Shown piece after piece: positions 44,925-58,436 of a DNA stretch of 64,000 bases. Source of the stretch: Brachynemurus nebulosus (taxonomy: Eukaryota > Arthropoda > Insecta > Neuroptera > Myrmeleontidae); assembly GCA_035578155.1 (NCBI GenBank), contig JAPWDM010000005.1:44342454-44406453 (forward strand), read 5' to 3'. Below the pieces are notes generated by a model. That model did no database searches. It worked only from the letters and a program-made list of their open reading frames with translations, and was not told the origin of the DNA. Each line of letters starts with the position of its first letter. The stretch's first letter is position 1. The position numbers were made by a program, and so were the translations under genes.

Positions 44925-47900
44925 ATTTTTTAGTGGAATCTTCTTAGTTATTACAACTAATAATGTTTTTGTTTGGGTGACTTTATTTATAGTACTGTGA
45001 GCTGTAGAAAGTTGTTAAAGCAACTATTTCAAGTTAACTAAAGTTTTGCTAGTGTAAATGGAAATATATGTGTATTTAAGACTCAAAATTCGAGAGCATT
45101 ACATGCCGTAAATACGGAAAGTGCTTGTATACCTATAATTCGACGTAGGAAGTAGCGTCGTCTAACATCCACATCCTTTTATATTGATTTCCGTAAACAA
45201 CCTGTATAAAATATATAATATGACCTACACATGTATCCATATTCTATCTATATAATATGTCTATAAAAATTTTATTGTCTCGAATCGGACTAACAGAAAA
45301 TTTCTTTCTATATCATTTAATATGAACATACAGCGACCACAAGATGCCCATCAATTTCACATTTTATTTAACCCGAAAAAAAATTCGAGCATAATGATTT
45401 TTTTTACACCCCAAAATGAACATTACATACACACAATCGTATATCTATCTATCTGCGTATAGAAGTAGTGCCTAGGAAATGCCTATACACACCAAAGAAC
45501 ACATATCAAAATAAAATATTCCTATTGGAGAGGAAATCCACTTGAATCAGAAAAAAGGAAAAAACAACCATCACCGTCTAAACTATTCCGCCACCGACCG
45601 GATATACTGTCTGTGGGATTTAGACTGTGAATATTGAGTGTGCGGGTGGGGGGGGGGGAATACCCCGATGAACATAAATGTAAATAAGCATAAATAAAAC
45701 GGCATAAAATGTTGTAAGTTGAGGCAAAAAAATATTTTCTTTCCTCCCAACATTTAAGTGTTTCTATAGTGGCTGTGCCAGTAAAAAAGTTGTTTTTTTG
45801 CCTCTAATTTATACGTCAAATTTGTGTGTATGCGAGCGTGTATATGACAGGAGCCTGTAATTGTGAGTGGAACCGAACTAAGTGTACTAGTGTAATATTT
45901 CGAGAGAAAACTTGAAGAGAAAATTGAATTTAAGACGCTGGAAAAATATTTATTAATTTGTATAAGACATGCAAGAAGTTTTTCCGACCCATGTTGGAAA
46001 TAGTTAAATTGTGTTAATAAGTTTTCGGTGTACTTATGCGGGGAAATTCTTTATTGTTTCATATAAAAATTGTACAAGAGTGGATAAAAGAAATGAAACG
46101 TTATTAACCATACGTTTGAAAGTGGTTCCTGCTTCCTTATTATATTATTTTGTTGTTTTTAAGTTGATTTTTATGTCAGACAGATTTTGAATTTTTCTTA
46201 AGTCAATTACCAGTTGGATTTCTTTGTTCAACTAGAACAGTGGTTCTTAAACTTTTTGGTCCGTCACTCCCCTTTGCACTTAAAAATTTCAAACAACTAA
46301 CGAAATGTGTAGAAATGAGTAAGAAATGTGTAGAAAACGGATATATGATCTGTAATCAATTGTTTTGTAATCTGACTAATCTGTAATCAATCTAATTATA
46401 TTACAGGATTAAATTTTCTCTGAATGGTTGAGGTAATATATGTAGAAGCAATTTTCCAAACTAAAATTTCATATGTTTAGGTTGATTAAGATCGACGGAA
46501 ATAAATTTTTTCAACATGATGTCTCCCTTTGCTATAGCTGTCACCAAGTTGACCTATGCGTCATCGAACCCTTTTCGTCTTGCTTTGGGAAACAGCGTGA
46601 AAATCGTTCGTAAAACCAAAAGTGCACACATTACATATATGCATACTAGAGACTCCTATAATGCTATGGTTGTTGCGTAATAAAATACTTATAAAACAAA
46701 AACCATTACAAGGATGTATTATAAGAAAAGTAGATATAGCAGAACTGTCCTGAGGCCATGTTTCAGGCCATGCGTACATACGTACGTATCGACCAGCGGT
46801 CAGACATTTTGTTTCTCAAAGGTAAGCCCAAATTATAATAAATATGTATCATTTTATAGAACACGATCTACTGTTTCCAAAAAACTGAATTAAAAGTTGA
46901 TTTTTCTTGATAAATATTTAACCGACAATACAGTGAATTTTATCGTCAGAAACCAATAGTCAGGTGTTACTTTTTTTTTTGACACTACTTCTTTCTGATT
47001 ATTACTATAAATTTGTGTACCTGACTGTTCCACTTTTTATGTACACTTTGGTATTTTTATAACTACTTTATATTGTTCAAATAAAATTATTTATAGAACG
47101 TTATTTACTTTAATTAAATGTCATAAATAAATTTTTAATTAAGCACATTAATTTCGTCAAATAAAATATACACCGTTCGTAAAAACAGATGCGTTAGCAT
47201 ACAAAAAATCTTTAGTGTAAATAAAAAGCTTAAAGGAAAACAACCAAAGCTCTCTAGAATTAAAAATTACTCAACAAAAACGAAAGACAATAAGAGCAAT
47301 AATGAGAAAACTCATTTTTGTGTTACAGCGTCAATTCTAAATCACACAAAGTTTACAAAATTTATTTTAAAATTCTTAAATATAACACTATATTATACTA
47401 TAAAATACACGCTGAGGCAAAATCATAATGACATATACAAACATAAAACTTATAACTGCAACATAATTAATTTGTATATATAATTAAAATTAAACAATCT
47501 TTTCTCCCGCACAGCACTGACAAATTTTTCTTCTTAATTTACAGAACAAAATTAATTATATTTGACAGACTAATTATATGATGACGGTGTCACACGTGTC
47601 ACTTTTCAAATTAACAAACAGACGCTAACTTAACAGAAAAAAAGTAGAAGAATGAAAAAAAAAAATAAAAAAATGCATAATTAAATTCAAAGAAAAAAGA
47701 AGATATACCTAATTTTATAGTTCGAATGCGGTAACATGGTTAAGCTTAATAGGTGTGATTTTTATGAAACTTACCCAAAAAAAAGTTATTTCACATTTTA
47801 AAAGTCAGTTATTATGTAGGTACCTATAGAATATATAATAAAAACAATTTTATGATTTTTTTAACAAGAAAAAAATTGATCTTATATTTATGTATGTATA

Positions 47901-50372
47901 GGTATACATAAATGACGGCTGAAGAAGTTTTTTATTGGAAGGTTTCACTCCTAAAATTCCCAAATGATGAGCACTCATTACCAGCCGTAATTATTAACTG
48001 AAACTTATTATAACTTTTTTCCATGTTGTTAACATATTATGTCGAATGTCGGTGAACCAACAAAATTTCAGAAATGTGAAGGATTGAGGAACTTATACGA
48101 ATTTTGTTTAAAAAAATTTAAATTTTCATGAAATTTTCGTCTATTTTTGCATTAAGAAAATTCTTTTGTTTATATACTGGCATAAGAGTTTGGTTCACAT
48201 AATAGAAGATAATTATATAGAGTATAATTTGGTATAAATTTCAAAAAAAAATCGTTCGAGTAGTTTTTCAGTGACAGTTTCCTTCAATTTTAAAAATGCT
48301 GTTTTGAAAAAAATGTGCTTAAAAATACCTATTTTTAACTCGACAGATGTGAATATCGCCTTAAGGTTGCCAAATATGTAATTTTTACAAAATTACTTAC
48401 CAACAGCATTTGGATGGAGATCCCAAACTTTTGATTTTAATTGTATACCAACCAGAGATCTCTTTGTGATAAATATTTTTTCTTAAACATAAATTTATTT
48501 TTACCAACCTAAATATTGATTCTACCAATATTGTTTAAAATAATGGGGTATTTGACAATTTTTTAAAAACCATCTTATTGTGTTTATTACTTCTTACTAA
48601 GCTCATAATACACATTTTTAAATTATTTTATACTATATTTTTAATAAAAATCACCGATAAAATTTCAGTTTTTAAAAAGACCGCAAAAATGGTGCTTTCT
48701 GTCTCTTTCAAAGTGTATGACGTTATTGGCTCTAAAACATTGAATCGGTAGTGGTTTAACTTGTAATATTTGTGTTATTTTTAGAATAAATTTAATCCTG
48801 AATCAGGACATAACTGAACATATCCAACTGCGTCGTCTCCGTAAGCTGCCACAATGAATGAAACACATGAATACTTTCAAAGTTTCGTAAAGATTCTATA
48901 TACTCACAATGCAGTTTTTACATTTTTTATTTCGCCGGAGTTATTTTAAAAAATAAGTCTATCATTAATGCGTCTATTCTTGGCAAATTGTTACTATCAG
49001 CTTTAATAAAATTTTCTTCCATTTTATAACGGTTAAACAAGGTTGAGCGTAAACGGTTAAACACGTTTTAAATTGTAAAATAATTTAAAAAAATTAATAG
49101 TGAAAAATTTCTTTCATAGTAACAAAAAAAGTAAACAGTTTTTTTCCTATTTACAAAATAATATAGCCAGCTTGTGACGAAAGCTGCTTTTGCTTGATGT
49201 TTTTGATTACGCCATTTTTAACGTAAATTTTGTAATTTTATTTAATTAACTTGTAAAAAAGCAATATTCAGTATCATTATGACTCGAGTAATTATTTAAA
49301 AATCAAAATAGATATTTTTTCAACTACTGTCAAATTCCCTATTTCCTACTAAAATGTTACTAAGTATAAAATAAACATTTTTTACAATAATGTTGACATA
49401 TTTTTTGTTCCAACTATGCCATTTTGTATATGCATTCAACAACTTTTATATATATTAAATATTAAAAATATTTTAGTTTTCATAATATTTTATTAATAAC
49501 AATAAAATTGTTTAAATTACTATAAAGTAAATAAATGTAAACGGAACGTCGATGTGGCGCTATCGATAATTTTTTTTTTTTTTTATTAACTACATAATTG
49601 TAAAAATATTTTTTTTATAATGTAGAGCGCGTATATTGATTGCTTTTTTGTATTAAACTTCCGGTTAATATAACGTGAAAATATTTTATAAACTAACTCA
49701 ATAAAAATAAATCAACAACTAAAAGTTGAACAAATGAAAGTTGGTCAACCATCTTATAAAAGTTGATCTATAAATTTTTGTTGTAAAACCACTCTAAAAT
49801 CTTTTTCCATTTCATTTTCAAGGCTGGATTTAATTCGGGTTATGCAAATGTGGAGTAAAGTCATATGGTTGCCGACCATAACTTTATCATTATCTTTTCG
49901 AATACAAACAAACGGGGGTGTCGTTTGTGTGATCCTTTTTAGTAAACTGGTGTGACATTTGGTCGTTTTAGTCGGGGACAAAGTTTCGGTCAAATTACTA
50001 TACTATTTGTAAACTTTTCGTAACAATAAAACAATTAATAATACATATAAATGTTTTGAAGTTATTTTAGCGCGCGGGGAAGTCCCGGGATATACGGGTT
50101 GGTACGGTGGTATCCTCTAAGTGTACTTTAAAATTTTGCTCGGTAGTAAATAGTTAGTCTGTTTCTGTAATTTCTATGTGAGAGTGTTTAAAATTATATT
50201 ATTAGAACCATAAAAGCTTTACATCATGTATGATAAAATATATAGCGAACTTAAATATACATTCATATTAACACCAAGGCCTTTACTGAAGCGGTATATG
50301 AATGAAAATTATTCAGTGTGCATTCAGAAATAAAATATAAAAATCATTTTGTTCCTCTACATTTCTAGAATG
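44925..50372. other. Long stretch without a gene
   Basis: About 5.4 kb of AT-rich DNA with a G11 run at 45648-45658. The minus-strand frame at 49754-49993 (79 codons) was inspected and shows no domain. A single hAT-like end at 46238 is listed separately. Confidence 0.5.
46238..46280 (+). repeat. Solo hAT-like terminus
   Basis: CAGTGGTTCTTAAACTTTTT followed by GGTCCGTCACTCCCC is the familiar 5' end of a large animal hAT group (CAGTGGTTCTCAAACTTTTTGG type). The preceding 8 bp are AACTAGAA. I do not find the second terminus or the duplicate, so it is probably a broken copy. Confidence 0.55.
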
Positions 50373-51280
50373 TAGGGTAAGTGCGGGAGAGATGCCGCAG
50401 CAGCCATAGTTGATAGTCCGTTGATTGATAGATATCGCTATTAATGGATTATATGCTTAAAATAAGTTACTTATTTAAGCTGTATGTGGTAACATGTATG
50501 ATTAGTCCATCAGTTTAGTATTTATCCGACTTTTTATTATTTAAAAGTAAGTTTTTTAACATAATATTTTATCAAGCATTTAATTCATTAGAATTTAAGA
50601 ATGTATATTTCATTGTTTTAATGAAAATGAGTTTTGTTATTAATTTAGGTTTTAGGTTGGAATTCCACACTACGCTTGCTATAGCAACATGGAACATCCA
50701 TCCCAACAAAAAGGAGACATGCTGCTTTTAAAGTTGGTATAGGTGCCGCATCATATTACATGTTAAAACGTAGACTTATATACCTTAATTATGCAATTTT
50801 TTTATTTGGACTGTAAATTACGCCACGTAAATATAAAAGATCCATTAATGGATCAGGAAGAGCCCTCATATCAGTGAAGAAAACGAAAATAATGCTGATT
50901 GCCTGTGTATTGAATGTTTTGAAAAGTACTCAGAAACAAAAAAAAATGTTGACTGGTTAAGATGTATAAAGTGTCAAAAATGGTTACATATGGCATGCAT
51001 CATGTATGGAGATGCAAAATTTTTAATATGAACTATGCGACGTCTCACCTTCTTTGATGCGACATCTATCCCATAGGTGTGGGAAAGACGCAGCTTTGCA
51101 GGTTCTACCAAAATGTATAATATGAATCCTTTATGACCCAAAATTTAAAATTATTTATAAATAATTTTAAGGAACATTGTTTAAATTTATTGTGTACCAA
51201 ATTTCAAATCAATTAAATGCACACTTTAAGAATTATCAAGTGTTTTCAAAATGTTGGGCATCTCTCCCGCATTCACCCTA
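50373..51280 (+). mobile_element. Tigger/pogo-like deletion derivative, copy B (uninterrupted)
   Basis: 908 bp with the same TIRs as copy A (TAGGGTAAGTGCGGGAGAGA at the left, the inverse of TAGGGTGAATGCGGGAGAGA at the right) and TA at both borders. It provides the uninterrupted reference for copy A. It contains the first ~23 and last ~45 codons of a transposase. Confidence 0.88.
50820..51027 (+). pseudogene. Tigger-like transposase relic, copy B
   Basis: At 50820 an ACG replaces the start ATG seen in copy A, followed by PRKYKRSINGSGRALISVKK and a stop at 50889. In another frame, 50878-51027 reads ENNADCLCIECFEKYSE, then WLRCIKCQKWLHMACIMYGD and a stop. The pattern C-x-C-x2-C followed by W-x2-C-x2-C-x2-W-x-H-x2-C is the PHD-like zinc finger that closes many insect pogo/Tigger transposases. 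Both frames are shorter than any functional protein, and the ~1 kb catalytic middle is missing. The zinc-end frame is still free of stops here, unlike copy A. Confidence 0.7.
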
Positions 51281-54027
51281 AGTGTTCTATTTCCACAAAT
51301 TGTAACTTGGGAGAAAATATAAATTTGCATTGTAATTTCTTAATGATCACTTGATCATTCAATAAAATTGTAACATTTTTATGATTCATAAAGAAAATTT
51401 ATTCATATTTTGTTAACAGAAGTTCTGTTGAACGCGTTTTTCTTAAAAATACATATTATCAAATTTAAAGTTTATACATCTATATTTTTATTATTTCAGT
51501 GGTCAGTTAATAAATAAAGTATATTTTTTTTTTTGATGACATTTTTTATAATACTATCGTAAAAAATTACTTCACTGTCTTTTTAAATTTTTTAGTTCAA
51601 ATAAGCCGTTAAAATGTTTAGTATCGAGCTACAAACTACCCAAAAATTTCGGTTTTGAAATTCTTACGATAATTTAAAAAAAGAAAATAAAAGTTAAAAA
51701 ATAATTTTGAACTACTGAAAATCATTTTCCTTTGTTACTCAAATTTAATATTTTAAATAAACCGCAATAGCTTTGTTCAGTCTAGTCAGTTTTTTAGTTT
51801 CATTAAATTTAAATGCTTTAGTAGTTTTCTTTGAAAAAAAAAAATGAAAAGCAGTTTGCTTTGACTACTAATGTTAAATAAATGCAAAATGTTTGAACCA
51901 AGGGTTATATAATGTATGGAAATTACGTAGAAAATTCAATTTTTCTACAAATCCATGTTGAAATATTTTTTTAAAAGTTTGTATAATTGTGTAGGGCCAC
52001 ACTTTAAGTAATTTCGAACAACTACCATTCAAAAAAGGTAAGCCTATATTATAACGTCAAAACGGATAGTGATTTAGAGAAACTAATTGCTAGACGTTTG
52101 ATCCCCCTTTTGGACTTACAAGTTTCACATAAAAAGTTTTTTTTTCTTTTTAACCAAAACTCGAAATAAAAAAATTATGGCTACTAAAAATTTTTAAATG
52201 ACGTACACTACGTTTCTTGCACCGTGCATTTGCAAATCAAAGACTGCTAAACTACAACTATCGATAAAGTCTGGTTTCCATATGTACCAAGTTTGATCGA
52301 AATCAGTTTAAATCTTTCCCTTGTAAGAGTACGGTTGTAGATGAATAGCTTCAAAATCAGTGTCACTCTACCGCTTTACATATGTTTTACTCACAATATA
52401 AAATGTTCTAATCAAAATTCGATCGGAATTCGTTCCCTACTACTCTTTAAAGTTGACCCGTCACTGACTCGCATATTTACTGACTTTATAACATATACCC
52501 AAGAAGATTAAAGCGTACCAGTTGAAGTATTGTAGTAATCGTTGAGGATGTTATGAAAGAGCATCCTCTCATTTAACCCCGTGCTCGAATATTTTGACCT
52601 CTATTTATGTGACTGCCTCCCTTTATACTTGCTATATAGTTAGCTCCATACAGCTCACTGATGAAAAGAGTAGTGAACTATTCAGTTAATAAGCACTTTT
52701 CAGTCTATATTAAGTCATGTATTATAACAGTACCTATACAGCGGAGCTAGTGTTGTCCTCGAATGGCATGTTTACGAACTTCGAACGGGTGAGCTTGTAG
52801 CTCGTTTAAAGTCGTTCGCGTGGTGGTGATATTTATGATCTTACTAACAGCAGCAATTATATTTTAAGCAAGCTATGATGAAGGATGTAAAGTAGGTATA
52901 TTCGGTATATAGCGGTCTATCTATACGGACGAGGACCTAGACGGGGCGAAATATACGGGTAATTGTGTGTTTCCCTTACGGATAATGAAACCGAAAATTA
53001 TTAAATGTTCTCATGTAATTTTTATTGGTTTCCCCGAGGGTGCTGATTCATATTTTGAGATTGGCATAAGAATGTGATTTTAATATACCCAATCTTTATA
53101 CCGTTTTTAATTAAAATATTATACAAAAGTTTAGGTAGTTTCCGTTGAGCTTTTAATTGTTAATATTACTTTTATAAAACTTTTCATATTTTAAAGCAAT
53201 TCTGATATAAATTTTATACTAAACTGGTGTATATGCATAAATTTCTGACTGGGTAGCAATTTCAATATTCACATAACTGAGAATATGTAAAAACCGTGCA
53301 AAAACAGTTTCAGTGGTCACTTTATCGACAAAAAAGTAGATATGGAACCATTAAAAAATTAAGTTTTGTTATTAATTAATTTGTTTATGTAAGGCCAAAA
53401 AAGTACTAAGGAACTCCTGTAGAATTATAAATATTGTTAGATTAGTTAATTTATTTAAAGAAAAAAAAAAACTAGTTAGCGGAAAGTCACAGTCCTAATA
53501 ATTTTCATTCTTTATGTCTTCTGGATCGCTGAACACGATTTTGAGGTTTGCTGACAGATATTTTACCCGAAACATTGATTATTTTGCGAAAAAAGTCAAA
53601 TTTTTGTTAATTTTTTAGGTTTTTTTACCTTAACCTTGGTAAATATGCATTTTCTGGAAAAAGTTGTTCTTTACAAAATTAAAGTAGACAAAATTTCTTA
53701 CAAATTTTGTACATAACAATTCTATCTACAACCAACTACTACGCCGCTAGAGAAAAGTGAAATTCTATTTTGAAATACCTAACACTGATTTGAAATAACA
53801 CTGACTATCATTACACAATTTTTAGGACACTGCAAATCTATGCAAATCACTACAAAGTTTTAGTAAATTTTATGATGTTATCAAATTAAATTTTTTTTAT
53901 TTGTTTTTGTCAAAACAAGCTTTATATAGAAGTGATTTGAATCAGGGTAATTTGGGTGTAAAATTTTCATCTTTTCTGTCAAAATGACAAAATTCCTTTG
54001 AAAAGTATGAATGTTTCGACAGATATC
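51281..54027. other. No gene seen
   Basis: AT-rich DNA without recognised repeats. Confidence 0.5.
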
Positions 54028-54755
54028 TAAGGGCCCCATACACGATGAGATCTGTATCGCTACATGTTACAGGTATCAGTATGATGATACAGATCTCGTC
54101 GTGTATGCGACTGTCTCGGTATCATTGTATCAGTATCAGCAAGTATCAGCTGGTATCGTGCTTGTCTCAAGTATCGTGGTAACTATGGTTGCATTTTTAT
54201 TTTGACAGTTAATTAAGTAAATAATTGTTATTTATTTGAATAATGATGTCTGCAAATTGAGATTTTTAAGAAGATTTTATTAATATGTATAAATTATACC
54301 CATGTTTATGGGGTTCAAAATTTAAAAATGTTTGTAATAGACGTTAATCCTATACTCTACTATTCCTAGTTACTTTTGGAAAAGTGTTTCGTCCATTCGC
54401 AAATAATTTCTGAAGTCGTTTGCCGGGCTCAGTTTTAACTCTTGAATCAAATAAAAAATAGTATACTTATGTTTATCTTTTAACCATCGCTTTGTCCATA
54501 TTTATTTATTTAATTTTTTTTTTTTTTTTTGATCTTTTAAGCACTCTGACATTGTAATTGCAGTTGCTAATAGCACAGGTCTTAGATTGCACATTTCTTT
54601 ATTAATAAATTTTTTTATCTGTACCTACTGAGGTTTCACGATTCAGTTTCAGCGTGTGTGTGCTAAATGAATGTGATACAAATCTCTGGTATATGTATCG
54701 TTATCTGTATCGATACCAGGTATCGATACAGATCTCACCGTGTATGGCGCCCTTA
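54028..54755. mobile_element. TA-flanked TIR element with AGATCTGTATCG ends
   Basis: The left end TAAGGGCCCCATACACGATG and the inverted right end TAAGGGCGCCATACACGGTG continue through AGATCTGTATCG, 32 bp with two mismatches. An internal inverse copy (GATACAGATCTCGTCGTGTA) lies at 54090-54109. TATCAG/GTATC words are dense near both ends. A GGGC start and a TA-type target would suit PIF/Harbinger or Tc1/mariner; I cannot choose between them. No transposase. Confidence 0.85.
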
Positions 54756-57700
54756 AGGCACTGAACATTTTTAGTAAACTTGACGACGCGACATCATCAA
54801 ACAAAAAAACTTTTTTTCTCAAACCAAGTTTTATTGAAATGATTTGGATCACAGAACAAATAGAACGAATATAACTGTCTCTTTTCTGCAATCACTTATG
54901 TGCAAGCATGTGCATCTTAGGCTGCTTAGTGTCAGTTGCTCAGTACCCGTCGTTCAGTGTAAGTCAGTCAAACAACAATAAATTTGATTGTTGAACCGGC
55001 ACAAGTAGCGTTGTGGTATCACACACACCACACACATGTATGCGAACCAAAGGTCGCGTGACGGCTATCACCACTCACACTAACAGAGTTTACCGCACAA
55101 ATACAAAGTAAACACCGTGCACGTATACAACATATTTTCTATCTCAAGTGGTTACACAGGTTCCAGTAGTATAGAAATATGTATTTTATCTCTAGTGCTC
55201 TATGATTTGGATTAATATAATTACCTAGTTGAATTACGACATTATGGCCGCCTCTAAACGCATATTGTTTAAAATAATTTTTTTGAGAAATTAAACGTAA
55301 AATATAATCATTTAGGTGACTGATACTTTTTAATTATTCTTTTTTATTTATCAATTGATAATTTCTTTTTAAAATTTTCTGACTTCAAGAAATTTTTGGC
55401 CATAACATTCTGAATGTTTCGACGAAAAAATATCTAAAATTCGGTGAAAGCTGACAGAGATATGTTCGAACAAGAAAGTATCATTTGAGTCGCTTCGCTC
55501 CAATTAACATTTTCAGGTGACTATTTTTGATTAGGAGATTTTAGGAGTAGAAAACAATATGCCTAGGAATAAAACTTTCAAATCCTAAATAAGAGTGTTC
55601 TGAAATCTTACAAAAACCTGCAGTTATTGAATTATTGAACTGTTGCAACTTGATATTTTGTATATTCAATATACAATACAGAAAACCACGTCCCATACAA
55701 ACTTATATGTATAATAGTTGCTATTAAACTTTGTATATTTGATAAAGCGAGCGAATAATTGTGTATAAAATTACAATAGTTCTTTTATCAATAACAGAAT
55801 GTACGTACTCACTTATGTTGCTTATATGTACATCAGTACATCCAATATATGTGTACGTTTTACTTGTTGTTTAACAGAGAATATTCCGCTATTTCGACCT
55901 TTACTATATAAAATTTCTAAGTACAACTACAATCTATGTATATGAATATATATAGATACAAGAAATATAAGCGGCTAAGTGGTATAGCTACTGGCACTAA
56001 ACATACAGTTTAGTTCCATATAGTTCTATATAGTGGTACATTTTACTCGTATTAACCTCATTTTACTTTGTTGAATATAGTGTATATTCAACTATAAGGA
56101 GTATAGAGGAAACTGGGGCGTATTTTTGGAGGGACGGCTCAGAGAAGTTTAGACGTCATAGTGACTAGGGTAGAAATTTTTTAGGGGACTTAGATGTGCC
56201 TACATAACTGGAATTTCAAACGAATTATAGGCTTTCGAAGCCGTTCGTTCAATTTTTATTAAAGTATCACCAGTATCACCACTTCTGTCGAATTACTTGT
56301 ATTTCTAAAAAGAATTTCGTCATTTTGATAGCAAAAATGAAATGTTTGTAAACATTTTGCGCACTTCGTGGATATGTACTTCGTATCTCAAGGTAGAGGA
56401 TTATGGGTTTAACTATGGTTGTGTTTATGGGTTTGCTTTAAGGGTTTTCCTTTAACTAGTTATCTGAAACAAACAATTGAAAATTAAAGGTCAGAGTCCT
56501 TTGAATCCTTGAGTCCTTGTAATACTTAATTTCTTCATTTTATGTGGAAATCTTCGGAAAAAAGTAACTACGAAACCTGTCTCCACTCAAGGCCGGATTA
56601 ACTCACTTTGGGGCCCCATAGACATTTGTTTCGTACCGAGCCCCAGGCTTGCCAACTTTTCGATTTTTTCCTACCAAATTCCATTGACGAGCAAGATAAA
56701 GCACGTACCCCTCGAGGCGTCTTGACTTTGAGTTGAGATCTTTGATACATATTTGGCTCACTTCGGCCCTGTGTCTACTTGATAAATCTTTCCACTATTT
56801 GAAACTAGATATTTTTCTAAAATATTCTATTTTAGAGGAATATACACTCTCCCCTTAAGGCATACATTATAACAGAACAGAGCTAACTAACATTCTATAC
56901 TACAAAATAATCCAACAAAAACTTTTTGTGTTCAAAAAATAAATTTTTTCTCCTACTTTTGAATTCTATATTCTTTAATAAATATCAAAGTACTGTAAAG
57001 GGTGTAAAAATGTTAACAGTAATTGAACAACATTCTAAAAATTGAACGTATCATCCAACGATTCATTTTTAACATTATCATAATGGTTTTCCAAATTTTC
57101 CAAAGCGAGTAAGGCATGGTTATTAATTACCAACATAAGAAAACTAATTTTTTTTCGCAAGAAAAATCTTTTTTACAAAATTTCCATTAAATTATCGTCG
57201 AATGACAGGAAAAAAAATGTCGTCGCTTTATTCATTCACGATGGATTTCCTCCCAACTCCGTCTTGTGCGCGTCACCACCACCAGCATTTGCGTTACGAG
57301 CGTAACAAAATAAAGTGGAAAAAATTTTCTATAGTAAATAAATATTGTAAGTATGTAGGTGGCTCCCATACAGGGCTATGTATGGGAGCTTTAGGAACCT
57401 TTTTTTGTTCGTAAATAATATATCATAGACATTGGAAGACATTAAATAAGATAATTTATGTAATGTTTCGATAAAAGGGAACTCATTCACTTCAGTAGCA
57501 CTCGTAGAGTACTGGGGAGTACCTACCGTTTCGTACATACTCACAGTGTCATAATTCATGATTTCAAGCATGTACAGACACATTCCGATTATCCAAAACA
57601 TCAAATACATAAATTTAAGAAGAGCTATTGAAGTGTACATAAAAGCGTGAGTGTGCTATTAATGCAATACAAAAATATTCTGTTTATGGAATAGTGAGTT

Positions 57701-58436
57701 ACAGATGATTGTAAGTAACTAAGTAAATTAGATAAATAGCTAATGTTTGTTGTTTGTGCAGCGCAGAAAATTCTTTTACTTTTTGCACATTTCTGGACAA
57801 GTCAAAAACAAGTGGGCAGTAAATGGGCAGTTTTTCAGTAGAAAGTTCATACAGTTCGAAGGACCACAGAAAATATAAATAAAAGGAAACACTATGATTA
57901 AATGTTTAAAATTATTTTAATGACGAAAATGTTACACATTTATTTTAATTATTAATATTTGTATATTTGATTCACTCTTGTTTTAATTTGTTGTAGTTTG
58001 ATTAATTTTAAATATATAAAAATATTGAATATGAAAATATTAAACATATAAAAATATTATAAACTTTGATAAACATAAAGTATACAGAAGGAAATTTTGT
58101 TAACAAACAGACAGCATAATCAGTACATCCTTTCTCTTTGGATGTTTGTTCCGGACTCTCTTTGTGTCAGGTCAGAAGTGTTGTGTGTTGCTTTAAGCAC
58201 ACAACCAAGGTCCGTTTGGCCGGTTTTGGTAGCATAAGCAGTAGTTAGTCATGTTATCCAATGCATTATGTACGTATAAAACAACTAACATTTTACCGAA
58301 ATTAATTCTTTGGTAAGAATTTACCAACTAGTACGACTTAAAATTGAAAAAAAATTATTTTGAAACATTTGAACATTTCACTAGATATTCTTTCACAATG
58401 AATAGATACAAGCAAACGATTACTACCAGTGCAGTG
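54756..58436. other. No gene; minor patches
   Basis: AAGGCCGGATTAACTCACTT with GGGGCCCCATAG at about 56590-56630 looks like the edge of a dispersed repeat. GGCTCCCATACA faces TGTATGGGAGC at 57361-57389 as a short hairpin. Overlapping frames at 57202-57640 look spurious. Confidence 0.45.

Noticed and set aside
49754..49993. Minus-strand 79-codon frame with mixed composition
   Set aside because: It looks less biased than its neighbours, but I recognise no motif, splice pattern or homologue; kept only as a remote possibility.
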